Shown piece by piece: positions 28,341-37,090 of a stretch of DNA of 64,000 bases (positions are counted from its first letter, which is position 1; each line of letters starts with the position of its first letter). Where the stretch lies: positions 1-64,000 of the forward strand of contig JAGYMZ010000009.1 of the NCBI GenBank assembly GCA_018400295.1. Direction: 5' to 3'. The notes under the pieces were generated by a model, which saw only the letters and a list, made by a program, of their open reading frames with translations, was not told the DNA's origin and ran no database searches. Source of the DNA: Bacteroidales bacterium. GTDB lineage: Bacteria; Bacteroidota; Bacteroidia; Bacteroidales; B18-G4. The position numbers and the translations under genes are program-made.

Positions 28341-28796
28341 TTATTGTTCAGGATTATCTTCCGCATACCATTCCGCATATGCTGTGGCGGTTTCTCTCAA
28401 CTTCAACTTAAAAAGCTGCATGCCTGGGGGCAATAGCTTTTTTAGTTTGGTGGCTATTTCCAGCAATAGATTTTCAGTGGTGGGTTGATAGGGAACAGTT
28501 ATGGTCTTTTCAAAGTCTTTTTGCAATTGCTGTATGGTGGGCATATCATATTTTTCACTGATCAGTAATGCGTGGTCGAAATTGTTCAGGACATTGTCTT
28601 TTACAATATCTTTCAAGTCTTTATAATCCATCACCATCCCGTATTTCGGTGAGTTTTCATGATCGTTCGGCGTTCCGGCCACTGTAACATCAAGTTTGTA
28701 GGAATGACCGTGAATATTTTTGCAGGGCCCGTCATAATTTCGCAATACATGGGCCATTTCAAAGGTGAACTGTTTGGTGATCCTGATCTTTGACAT
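28341..28796 (-). CDS. queD: 6-carboxy-tetrahydropterin synthase (QueD) family protein
   Basis: Member of the 6-pyruvoyl-tetrahydropterin synthase/QueD family (151 aa), which in bacteria usually makes 6-carboxy-5,6,7,8-tetrahydropterin for queuosine and other 7-deazapurines. Zinc ligands His16, His29 and His31 are visible in FEMAHVL and in CKNIHGH, whose Cys25 is the catalytic cysteine in the CxxxHGH pattern typical of QueD. DHALL (around 74-78) and TENL are also conserved. It is last of a three-gene operon with 11 bases to the upstream membrane protein gene. No other queuosine gene lies in this window, so QueD versus a PTPS-type reaction rests on the motif alone. Confidence 0.88.
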   Translation of the reverse strand: MSKIRITKQFTFEMAHVLRNYDGPCKNIHGHSYKLDVTVAGTPNDHENSPKYGMVMDYKDLKDIVKDNVLNNFDHALLISEKYDMPTIQQLQKDFEKTITVPYQPTTENLLLEIATKLKKLLPPGMQLFKLKLRETATAYAEWYAEDNPEQ

Positions 28797-28807
28797 TGTT
28801 ATGCGGT

Positions 28808-29383
28808 TTATGGTTTTAGAATATTCAGCGCATCAAGAAGCAGCAGGATCCCTGCAAGAAGGATGATCATGCCCCCGCCTATTTGAATATAAAAAGCCAG
28901 GGTAAATTTCCCTGAAGTCTTACCTGTTACTATGCCCGATAAAGAAAATAGAAAGGTAAGTCCGGACAAAATATATGCCGCCGGGACCAATGCTATCTGG
29001 ATCAATCCTGTTCCCAGGCCTGCAATAAATCCGTTGGTTGCCGTGGCAATGGAAAGCAAAAGCAAAATGTTCAACCTGGATACGTCGAATAAAGCGGGAT
29101 CAGATTTTTTATCCGCTGCAAGCAGGATGATCTTTGTCCCAAGCAGGAAGAAAACGATCATTCCCAGAGGTTGCGCAAAGGAAGGGATCCATCCAACCAG
29201 GCTGATGGAGATATACCATCCCAGTGAAAACAGCAGGCCTTGCGTTAAGGCAAACGACAAGGATGTCTTTAACATTCCGGTATAGGATTGGCATCGTACC
29301 ATACTCGTTTTCAGTGCCACGGAAAAAATATAGAGGGAGATCCCGGAAGCGATCAATATGGGTAACAGTAATTGACTGGTCAT
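28808..29383 (-). CDS. MntP-like six-helix membrane protein lacking the usual Asp residues
   Basis: This 191-residue protein has six predicted membrane helices in two related halves separated by a short charged loop (AADKKSDPALFD). The order and spacing match the MntP (YebN) manganese exporter family: ILIASGISLYIFSVAL for the first repeat and SIATATNGFIAGLGTGLI for the second, with LAGILLLLDAL at the end. In true MntP both repeats carry a conserved Asp (MDAFA, LDAMA). Here they are Tyr and Asn. Metal export is therefore uncertain, and it may be a degenerate or repurposed relative. It sits in an operon with methionine-sulfoxide reductase (9-base gap) and QueD. Confidence 0.7.
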   Translation of the reverse strand: MTSQLLLPILIASGISLYIFSVALKTSMVRCQSYTGMLKTSLSFALTQGLLFSLGWYISISLVGWIPSFAQPLGMIVFFLLGTKIILLAADKKSDPALFDVSRLNILLLLSIATATNGFIAGLGTGLIQIALVPAAYILSGLTFLFSLSGIVTGKTSGKFTLAFYIQIGGGMIILLAGILLLLDALNILKP

Positions 29384-29392
29384 AAATGCGGA

Positions 29393-29848
29393 TTAGATCA
29401 ATTGTATTATTTTTTCAAGCCAGCGGGCATCCGTGTCATCAAAAGCATTTGACACGTTGCTGTCTACATCAAGCACTCCGGTGATGATACCGTTGGTATT
29501 TTTCAGGGGAACGACAATTTCTGATGCAGACCTGGGATCGCAGGCAATATGGCCCGGAAACCGGTGTACATCCGGAACGACAATTGTGTTTCCCTGGTTG
29601 ATGGCGGCCCAGCATACACCGGTATTCTTCTTGAGTTCAATGCAGGCAACCGGTCCCTGGTAGGGTCCGACAATCAATTTTCCCTCAGTCAACAAATAAA
29701 AGCCTGTCCAGAAATAATGATCCAGTTTATGATGGAGCACGGCGGCAATGGTTGATTGCTTTGCTGCAGGCCAGGGTATTTCATTTAACAGAACTTGAAG
29801 CTGGGTGTATATGCGTTTATATCTTCCATTTTTTTTACCGGGGTTCAT
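29393..29848 (-). CDS. msrC: Free methionine-(R)-sulfoxide reductase (GAF-domain fRMsr)
   Basis: Reduces free methionine-(R)-sulfoxide with thioredoxin as donor, in the cytosol. This 151-residue single GAF domain has all three conserved cysteines at the right spacing: Cys69 (VACIEL), Cys79 (TGVCWAA) and Cys103 (GHIACDPRSASEIVVPL). The 10 and 24 residue intervals match E. coli Cys84, Cys94 and Cys118. It is first of a tight three-gene operon with the MntP-like and QueD proteins. A candidate promoter lies 91 bases upstream. A role in oxidative repair is well founded. Its link to the two downstream genes is unclear. Confidence 0.92.
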   Translation of the reverse strand: MNPGKKNGRYKRIYTQLQVLLNEIPWPAAKQSTIAAVLHHKLDHYFWTGFYLLTEGKLIVGPYQGPVACIELKKNTGVCWAAINQGNTIVVPDVHRFPGHIACDPRSASEIVVPLKNTNGIITGVLDVDSNVSNAFDDTDARWLEKIIQLI

Positions 29849-29938
29849 GGGATATTATTTTGCGTTATGCAACATAAGGCTTTGCAGAATGGAGGACCGT
29901 TGCGATCATTTGCCCCGATCCTGTTCCACACCGGTTTG

Positions 29939-29946
29939 CAAAGGTA
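29939..29946 (-). promoter_or_regulatory. TAnnTTTG -7 element before the msrC operon
   Basis: The minus-strand octamer TACCTTTG fits the consensus, 91 bases upstream of the start at 29848. No -33 TTG is found at a standard distance. Confidence 0.4.
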
Positions 29947-29972
29947 CCAATAAATGGAGCAGGGATTGGGCT

Positions 29973-31598
29973 TTAATTGGTCTTGACCAGTTTTTGTGAG
30001 ATCTGGGAATGATCATCTGTGCGTATGATTAGCTGGTAATGTCCTGGCTTTAATGAAGAAACGGGTATTGTTAAAACATGTCTCCCTGTTTCCAGTACCT
30101 GGTGTCCGGAATAAGCGATTTGTCCAAGGTAATTGTAAATGGTGAGGGTGAGTCCTGAAGGATTTTTCATTTCCAGGGATAAACGGGCATGATCCCTGGC
30201 CGGGTTCGGATAAATATCTGTTATGTGTGCAATGAGTGCCGGTTCAGGTTCGGCAACATCAAATGTGATCTGGTTATTTTGTATGATCAGGGCCAGGCTA
30301 TTGACATTGCTGTTTTGTGGATCCAGTGTAATCGTAACGGGTATGGTTTCTTTGCCTGTAACCTCAGCATGCACGTTATATGTTCCATAAGGTACATCTG
30401 CAAAGGAGAATACCCCGTTATCATCCGACTGGATATAATGTGCACATTCATCATTATTATCGAAGAGCATAATATCTATTCCCTGGGCAGGCATAAATGT
30501 CATCCCTTCTCCGTTTTCATACGTGATGTTTCCTTTTATGAGTCCATTCCCGGGTTCAGTGTCATTTTTATGGATGAGGTCAATATCGCATTCCCAGTTC
30601 GTCTCATCCAGGGTGACCATTTTAGCTTCTTCCCAATGCAATACATTGCCGTGGTATGTAGATATATAATTGGGGAAATGGATGGAATTCGGATGGATTT
30701 TTACCCGTGTTATGTATTTTCCTTCGATCAGCTGATAAAAATAATAATACCCTAATGTATCTATCCTGGCGGTGTCAAGGGGTACCAGTGTATTGGAGCT
30801 GTCAAATTTATAAAGGTAAGCTTCTCCCTTATCGATAGGGAACATATTGATGAAGGCATGTCCGCCAACATGGTAATATTCCCTTAATCCGGCTTTCACC
30901 TTTTTGGTTATGGTACTCGTGTAAAAATAATCATTACCGGAACCCTTATTGGATATGGTCAGGGTTACGTCGTAAATCCCGGGCTTCTCGAATTCGTGGT
31001 TGGGATTTTCATTGGTGGAGATCTGTGTACTGTCACCAAAATCCCATTCCCATGTACGTATGTCTTCTCCGTATGAGTCATCGAAAAAATTATAACGGAG
31101 GTCATTGATCACCAGCGTGTCCTTAAGGGCGTAGAAATTGGCCTGGAAATCATTATTGGTTGCCGTGTCGTAAATCTCGAAATCCACTACGATAAAGGCT
31201 TCATTGTCCCAATAAAAACGAAAATAATCCTGTTCCTTGTATTGCTGGTTTTCAAAGTCATAAGTCTGAAACACCAAAGATCCTTTTTCGGAGTATGTCT
31301 TAATGGTATCATAATAAAAACCCTGATTGTTTGTATAGACGGTGTCAAAATATACAAATTCAGGGTCGGAAGTTATGTCAGATTCAATGAATACTGCCTG
31401 CCCGTTTATGGGTGCGCCGTTGCTCTCGTTCGTGATCTGGCCGGAAATATATACGTGCCCGTATTCTGATCCGTTAATTTGAGACAGGGCGATGGCCGGC
31501 ATAAAAAAGGCTGCCAGCAAAACCGGAATGCATTTTTGTCCGATAAGGCGTTTTACCGCCTTCCCTGTGTGACACCGTTGGGACATGGATCGTAGCAT
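29973..31598 (-). CDS. PKD-domain T9SS-secreted surface protein (541 aa)
   Basis: The function is not known. It has a long signal peptide (basic KRLIGQK, then IPVLLAAFFMPAIALSQ, to ~40). A first carboxypeptidase-regulatory-like beta domain follows (HVYISGQITNESNGAPINGQ). The PKD domain is about 185-240 (WEWDFGDSTQIS, then KPGIYDVTLTISN). A second CarboxypepD_reg-like domain (GLIKGNITYENGEG, then DDNGVFSFADVPYGTYNV) leads to a T9SS sorting domain (IYPNPARDH to QKLVKTN). No enzymatic motif is visible, so an adhesive or structural role is likely. It begins 11 bases after the anti-sigma-like gene, so it appears to be the third gene of an ECF sigma operon and may be cargo or target of that regulator. 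Confidence 0.82.
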   Translation of the reverse strand: MLRSMSQRCHTGKAVKRLIGQKCIPVLLAAFFMPAIALSQINGSEYGHVYISGQITNESNGAPINGQAVFIESDITSDPEFVYFDTVYTNNQGFYYDTIKTYSEKGSLVFQTYDFENQQYKEQDYFRFYWDNEAFIVVDFEIYDTATNNDFQANFYALKDTLVINDLRYNFFDDSYGEDIRTWEWDFGDSTQISTNENPNHEFEKPGIYDVTLTISNKGSGNDYFYTSTITKKVKAGLREYYHVGGHAFINMFPIDKGEAYLYKFDSSNTLVPLDTARIDTLGYYYFYQLIEGKYITRVKIHPNSIHFPNYISTYHGNVLHWEEAKMVTLDETNWECDIDLIHKNDTEPGNGLIKGNITYENGEGMTFMPAQGIDIMLFDNNDECAHYIQSDDNGVFSFADVPYGTYNVHAEVTGKETIPVTITLDPQNSNVNSLALIIQNNQITFDVAEPEPALIAHITDIYPNPARDHARLSLEMKNPSGLTLTIYNYLGQIAYSGHQVLETGRHVLTIPVSSLKPGHYQLIIRTDDHSQISQKLVKTN

Positions 31599-31609
31599 AA
31601 CTGCTTCTG

Positions 31610-32875
31610 TTAAAAATTATATAAGACACCTGCCCTGAGGCCGATATCATAAGTATGCCTGGATTTAATATATCTTCTTTCATAAGCAGATCTAACATAA
31701 TACCTGAATACCGGTTCTACGGATAAACTAAGGTTCCTGTGGATCCGGTAGTCAATGCCGGCACCCAGGACGATCTGCCAGTTGGTATTTACCCTGAGGG
31801 GCTGGGATTTTTTTATATCAATGATCTCATCGTTGGCTGCGAGGTTCACATCCGGGATATTCTTGTGTATGAGCAATGCAAATGCGGGGCCACCCTTCAC
31901 AAAATAGGACAACCTGTTCACTTGTTTACGAAAGCCCAAGTACAGTGGTATTTCAAGGTAGGTATAGTGATTTTTTGTGGGTACGTAGGTTTCTTTTACC
32001 GAGTCGTAAACATCCACAGGATTGGTGTGGTAAGTGGGTATGATCCCGTTTTCGGTGGAATCGAAAGTTACCTGGTACACATCATCGTAAGTGCCGAGAT
32101 ATTTCTTATAATCGTAGTCATATCCACCGTTATCTTTGGAAAAGTTGATGCCCAGCCCGGTTTCCACAAAGAAATCCCTGAACTGAAGTCCGGTGCTGAG
32201 ATCTACGCGGTAATTGGCTTCTTTCTGGATATTATCATCCGGAAAGAACATGACACCCGGGGTTACACGCAAACCCAGCAAGAGTTCGGGCTTCATGTCA
32301 TATGTGCTGTTTTTGTGTGAGGATATGACCGGTTTCAGTCCTGCATTCCGGTCCGCAGAAACCGGAAGGCTCCTCATTTCAAAGGAATAAAGGGGACCGG
32401 CAAACCCTATCGGATCGATATCCAGGATGGTCTTTTTTGCCAATGTTTGCTTTTCCGTTGCGTTTTCATCATCGAAATGTTTTCCGAATGTTGTGCTTGG
32501 GCCTTCCGGGAAGGACTGCACAGCATCATTTTTGATAATGTCCGGTTCCCGGACGGATCCTGAAACAGAAGTTTCTTCTGCAGCGGGTTGGGCTGGGTTT
32601 GTTTTTGGGGATGATGAAGCATCTTTTGGTGAAAATCCGGACGGTTGTGTGGAGGGAAGGTCGGATTGTTTAAATACATTCAATCCAAGGAAGAGGGCGA
32701 TCAAAATTATTGCTGCCAGGGTTGCTAAGGATACCGGGTTGCTGAAGAGGGTTCCGGAAGTATTGCCGGAGAGACTGGCCTGGATATTGTTCCACACATG
32801 CTCCGGAGGCTGAACCTCAAAGGATTCAAATTTCTTTCTGAAAATCTCATCAATATGTTTGGAATCTCTGTTCAC
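31610..32875 (-). CDS. Anti-sigma-like N-terminus with a membrane helix and a beta-barrel-like C-terminal domain (421 aa)
   Basis: The start codon is GTG at 32875, overlapping the TGA of the sigma gene (GTGA), which implies translational coupling. Residues 1-45 (HIDEIFRKKFESFEVQPPEHVWNNI) resemble the cytoplasmic anchor seen before a membrane helix in many Bacteroidota ECF-linked proteins. One transmembrane helix is at about 46-68. Residues 70-190 are a polar Pro/Ser-rich linker. Residues ~198-421 alternate aromatic and polar strands like an outer-membrane beta-barrel, with FVETGLGINFS, YFVKGGPAFALL and the terminal Phe of GVLYNF. Most likely it is the membrane-bound regulator of the adjacent sigma factor. 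Whether the barrel-like part really inserts in the outer membrane cannot be told from sequence. Confidence 0.75.
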   Translation of the reverse strand: MNRDSKHIDEIFRKKFESFEVQPPEHVWNNIQASLSGNTSGTLFSNPVSLATLAAIILIALFLGLNVFKQSDLPSTQPSGFSPKDASSSPKTNPAQPAAEETSVSGSVREPDIIKNDAVQSFPEGPSTTFGKHFDDENATEKQTLAKKTILDIDPIGFAGPLYSFEMRSLPVSADRNAGLKPVISSHKNSTYDMKPELLLGLRVTPGVMFFPDDNIQKEANYRVDLSTGLQFRDFFVETGLGINFSKDNGGYDYDYKKYLGTYDDVYQVTFDSTENGIIPTYHTNPVDVYDSVKETYVPTKNHYTYLEIPLYLGFRKQVNRLSYFVKGGPAFALLIHKNIPDVNLAANDEIIDIKKSQPLRVNTNWQIVLGAGIDYRIHRNLSLSVEPVFRYYVRSAYERRYIKSRHTYDIGLRAGVLYNF

Positions 32876-33408
32876 TGGTTTTTGATTTTTTTTAACTTGT
32901 TCTGTAAAGTGCTTCTTGCTCTGGAAAGTTGAGATTTACTGGTATTTTCGGATATATGAAGAATATCCCCGATCTCTTTATGGGTGAATCCTTCAATGAC
33001 CGATAGGTTGAATACCATCCGGTAACCATCCGGCAATTCCTGGATCGTTGCAAGCAATTCTTCAGCCGAAAGTTTGTCTATGATGTTTTCTTCGTCTGAG
33101 TCGGGAAGCTCGGTTTTATCTATATTGAGCTCATTGTAACGCTTGACTTTCTTTTTATAAAAGTTAATTGCCGTATTGATCATCGTTCTCCTGATCCAGC
33201 CTTCCAAAGAACCTTCATTTTTAAAATCCTTCAGGTATGTAAATATTTTGATAAAACCATCCTGAAGAACATCCTCTGCTTCCATTTTATTCCGGGTAAA
33301 ACGCAAGCATATTCCAAACATTTTCGGAGCATATTGTCTATACAATGCCTCCTGTGCATGGGAATCGTTGTTCAGACATCGTTTTATGATCTCTTCTTCT
33401 GAGTACAT
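32872..33408 (-). CDS. ECF-type RNA polymerase sigma factor
   Basis: 178 residues with both sigma-70 domains. Region 2 (about 10-90) includes ALYRQYAPKMFGICLRFTRN, EAEDVLQDGFIKIF and EGWIRRTMINTAINFYKKK. Region 4 (about 118-172) has LPDGYRMVFNLSVIEGFTHKEIGDILHISENTSKSQLSRAR as a helix-turn-helix. It is the first gene of a three-gene minus-strand operon with the anti-sigma-like barrel protein (4-base overlap) and the PKD surface protein. The 268-base gap upstream (33409-33676) shows no clean TAnnTTTG element, only TATTTTTTG, which is one base too long. Autoregulation from an ECF promoter would fit. Confidence 0.93.
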   Translation of the reverse strand: MYSEEEIIKRCLNNDSHAQEALYRQYAPKMFGICLRFTRNKMEAEDVLQDGFIKIFTYLKDFKNEGSLEGWIRRTMINTAINFYKKKVKRYNELNIDKTELPDSDEENIIDKLSAEELLATIQELPDGYRMVFNLSVIEGFTHKEIGDILHISENTSKSQLSRARSTLQNKLKKIKNQ

Positions 33409-33676
33409 TAAAGCTTTGGCTTCTAGGGCTTTATGTTGATTTTTGTTTACGAAAAACCCGGATCAGGTGTTTCCTGAGTTTCGTTTTTCAATCAAATAAA
33501 GGTACAAAAAATACCATACCCTCGTCAAATGTGTCATTTTTTACACCATGACGGGCATCATTACAGCTTTAATGTATTGTGCATCAGAAGAGACCATAAA
33601 ATCCCATAAAAAAGCACAATGCTAAGACAAACGAAGGATTTAAAAGGTTGCACATGAAGGCGAAAGCCAATTTTCT

Positions 33677-36600
33677 TTACTTCATGAGCTGATGGATTTT
33701 AAGTTTTCCCATGTACAGGATGTGATACATTGCCGGGACAATCACAAGGGTCAAAAATGTTGCGAAAGCCAGTCCGAAAATGATGGTCCACGAAATAGGC
33801 CCCCAAAAGGCCGTATTATCCCCGCCAAAATAAATATCGGGTTGAAATTCAGACAACAACCCCGCGATATCGATATTCAATCCTACCGCAAGTGGGAACA
33901 ACCCCAGTATTGTGGTCACGGCCGTGAGGAGAACAGGTCTGAGCCGTGTTTTCCCCCCTTCTACAATGCAGGAAAGAGACTGATGCGGTGATAACATGGA
34001 ATGATCGGGAAGGCCCAGTTCTTTTCTTTTCCTTTTCCTGAGCAGGTCTATAAAATCAATAAGGACAATGGCATTGTTAACCACCACTCCTGCAAGGGAT
34101 ATGATCCCGATGCCGGTCATGATCACAATAAAATCCATTTTAAAGGTGGCCAGGCCTCCAAAAACACCTATTGTACTGAGTATAACGCTGGTAATGATGA
34201 TAAAGGGTTTTACGATGGAGTTGAACTGTGAAACAAGGATGATCAGGATCAGGGCAATGGCAATGAGCATGGCCCGGGTGAGGTAATCCATGGATTCTTG
34301 CTGCTCTTGTTGTTCGCCGGTGAATTTATATTCATAACCTGCCGGCATTTCAAATTCTTTCAGGATATTTCGCAGTTGATTGTTGATCTCTGTGGCGTTG
34401 TAGCCCTTCAGCACATTTGAATATATGGTAATAACCCGTTGCATGTCCTTGCGTTTCACTTCTCCGAACGTTGAACTGTAGCTTACCTCCGTAACGGAAG
34501 AAACCGGAACCTGTATGATCTTTCCCGTAGCCTGGCTCCTGAAGGTTACACGCTGGTTAAGCAGTGAAGGAATGCTATATCTGAACTTATCCTGAAGTCT
34601 CAGTTGTATAGGGTATTCATCTTCCCCTACTTTATAATCGGAGATTTCTTTACCAAACAATGCCGTACGGATGGTTCCGGCGATCTGTCCGGTGGAGATC
34701 CCAAAACGCCTGGCTTTGTCGCGGTCGATGGTCAGCTTGATCTCAGGTTTACCAATATCAAGATCGATCTTAAGTCCTTCGATGCCTTCTATATTTGACT
34801 GTTCAATTTGATTCCGGATGCTGTCTGTTATGTCCAGCAACTGGTAAAAATCGTAACCACTGACTTCCAGGTTAATATCGCGGCCTGTGGGTGGCCCGTC
34901 CCTTTGCTTGGCGATGGAGATCTGCCATCCCGGATATTTACCGATCAATTGATCGGAAAGTCGCTTGAGTATGTGATCGGTATTTGTTCCGTGACGTTCC
35001 TCATATTTCAGGAAATTAACGGTAATGAGTCCCCGGTTGAGCTTTTCCGAAAGGTCAAATACTTCGTTTTCGGCCCGTGCACCACTTCCGACGGTGACCA
35101 GAATATCTTTTACAACCGGCATATCGGGTTCAAGGATATTGTATATGTCCTCTTCAAGCTTCAGCATAAAGTCGTTCGTGGCATATATATCGGTTCCGAT
35201 AGGGCCTTCAGCCAGAATATTGATATACTTGGCATCCGTTTCCGGGAAAAATATCATTTGCGGCCCGCTTGAAAAATAAAATATAAGGGTCAGAACAAGC
35301 AGCAGAATGGTGCTTCCCAAAAAATAAAATGCATTGTTCTTTTTTAATGCGAAACGGATCAGTTTCAGATAGCCGTGCTCCAGTTTGACGAGAAATACGG
35401 ATTGAAACCATTTCGATGCCGGGGTTAAGAAATAAATATTCAGAATACCGATCACTCCGAAAAACAACAGTAAGCTGCCGGCAATATTTATGCGGCCAAT
35501 AAAAAACACCATGGATAAAATGATCATGCCCAAAGCCACCATCAATGACCTCTTTTTTTTGGGTTTTTGATCGTGAAGCTCACGCCTGATGAATGTCGAT
35601 GAAACCACAGGAATGATAACCAGTGCTACAAAAAGCGAGGATGAAAGTACGATGATCAGGGTCATGGGAAGATATTTCATGAATTCGCCAACCAGGCTGC
35701 CCCAGAACATCAGTGGAAGAAAAGCTGCCAGTGTGGTGGCCGTCGAGGATATGATGGGCATGGCAATTTCTCCGACCGCCTGCCTGGCGGCATCTGTTTT
35801 GTCATATCCTCTTACAATGAACCTGTAAATGTTTTCCACCACGACAATGGCGTTGTCTACCAGCATGCCCAGGGCAAGGATCATTGAAAACAGCACGATC
35901 ATATTGATGCGTGCATCCATTAATCCAAGGATCATGAATGAAAGGAACATGGACATGGGGATGGCAAATCCTACAAATAATGCATTTCGCGTGCCCAAAA
36001 AGAAAAATAATACCAGGATCACGAAGATGACGCCCATGATCATGCTATTTTCAAGGTTGCTCAGCTGGTTTCTCACTTCATCGGATTGATCCTGAGTAAT
36101 GGATATCCGCAGATTTTCCGGAATGGCATTCTTCTCCCTTGAATCTTCGATGATCTGAAATGTCTGTTCGGTAGCGGAGAGCAGGTTTTCTCCTCCTTTT
36201 TTTATGATTTGCAAGGTAACCACTGGGTTTTGGTCCAAACGTGTAAAACTTTTGGGATCTTCAAACCCATACAGAACATTGGCTACATCCTTCAGATAAA
36301 CAATGTTGTCGTCTTCATTTTTAATGATTATGTTTTCGATTTCTTCAGCATTCCGGAATTCACCGTTTATTCTAACGGATCTCCGGTTTTCTCCAAGGCG
36401 TATTTCTCCACCCGATACCGCAACATTCTCATTGACCACGGCAGTTTCTATATCGGTGAAATTCAGTTCCACCATTTCAAGTGCATGGGGGTTGACATTG
36501 ATCTGCATTTCCCGGTCATTCAATCCAATGACCTCAACCTTGCTGATCTCTGGTATGCGTTCTATTTCTTCTTCCAGATATTCTGCATATTTCTTCAATT

Positions 36601-37090
36601 CGTTCAGGCTAAAATCGCCCGACATATTTACATTCAGGATGGGAAACTCGGAAAAGTCAATATCCGTGACCATGGGATCTTCCGGCAAGTCGCCCGGAAG
36701 TTCGCTTTTGGCTTTGTCCGCCGCATCTTTTACATCCTGCAATGCTTTGTCGATATCTACATCGGTATTGAATTCGACAAAGATCGCGGAAATGTCCTGG
36801 GAGGAGGTTGAGCGCAGTTCGTGAATGCCCTTGACGGATTCAATCTCTTTTTCAAGGGGGCGGGTGATCAGGTTTTCAATATCGAGCGGGGGATTTCCGG
36901 GGTAAATGGTCTGCACCATGACGGTGGGCATGACAATATCCGGAAACAACTCCTTGGGAAGCGAACGGTATGCATATACCCCGAAGAACAGTAAAATGAA
37001 TATCAAAAGGTATATCGTATTCTTATTCTGTAATGCCCAGGAAGTGAGCTTGAATTCCCGGATCACTTTTTTTGTATCGTTCTTTTCCAT
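33677..37090 (-). CDS. RND-family efflux transporter, inner-membrane pump (1137 aa)
   Basis: Proton-driven pump of the hydrophobe/amphiphile efflux (AcrB-like) type. The N-terminal helix (TIYLLIFILLFFGVYAYRSL) precedes the first periplasmic porter domain, which opens PKELFPDIVMPTVMVQTIYPG. The central helices include LFSMILALGMLVDNAIVVVENIYR, whose Asp and following Asn are in the proton-relay helix. A second porter domain and six more helices follow (GVVVNNAIVLIDFIDLL). At 1137 residues it is slightly longer than AcrB. It is the last gene of TetR-TolC-adaptor-pump, and its ATG shares one base with the adaptor stop codon. Drug or bile-type toxic compounds are probable substrates. The absence of CzcA metal-site features is only a visual judgement. 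Confidence 0.95.
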   Translation of the reverse strand: MEKNDTKKVIREFKLTSWALQNKNTIYLLIFILLFFGVYAYRSLPKELFPDIVMPTVMVQTIYPGNPPLDIENLITRPLEKEIESVKGIHELRSTSSQDISAIFVEFNTDVDIDKALQDVKDAADKAKSELPGDLPEDPMVTDIDFSEFPILNVNMSGDFSLNELKKYAEYLEEEIERIPEISKVEVIGLNDREMQINVNPHALEMVELNFTDIETAVVNENVAVSGGEIRLGENRRSVRINGEFRNAEEIENIIIKNEDDNIVYLKDVANVLYGFEDPKSFTRLDQNPVVTLQIIKKGGENLLSATEQTFQIIEDSREKNAIPENLRISITQDQSDEVRNQLSNLENSMIMGVIFVILVLFFFLGTRNALFVGFAIPMSMFLSFMILGLMDARINMIVLFSMILALGMLVDNAIVVVENIYRFIVRGYDKTDAARQAVGEIAMPIISSTATTLAAFLPLMFWGSLVGEFMKYLPMTLIIVLSSSLFVALVIIPVVSSTFIRRELHDQKPKKKRSLMVALGMIILSMVFFIGRINIAGSLLLFFGVIGILNIYFLTPASKWFQSVFLVKLEHGYLKLIRFALKKNNAFYFLGSTILLLVLTLIFYFSSGPQMIFFPETDAKYINILAEGPIGTDIYATNDFMLKLEEDIYNILEPDMPVVKDILVTVGSGARAENEVFDLSEKLNRGLITVNFLKYEERHGTNTDHILKRLSDQLIGKYPGWQISIAKQRDGPPTGRDINLEVSGYDFYQLLDITDSIRNQIEQSNIEGIEGLKIDLDIGKPEIKLTIDRDKARRFGISTGQIAGTIRTALFGKEISDYKVGEDEYPIQLRLQDKFRYSIPSLLNQRVTFRSQATGKIIQVPVSSVTEVSYSSTFGEVKRKDMQRVITIYSNVLKGYNATEINNQLRNILKEFEMPAGYEYKFTGEQQEQQESMDYLTRAMLIAIALILIILVSQFNSIVKPFIIITSVILSTIGVFGGLATFKMDFIVIMTGIGIISLAGVVVNNAIVLIDFIDLLRKRKRKELGLPDHSMLSPHQSLSCIVEGGKTRLRPVLLTAVTTILGLFPLAVGLNIDIAGLLSEFQPDIYFGGDNTAFWGPISWTIIFGLAFATFLTLVIVPAMYHILYMGKLKIHQLMK

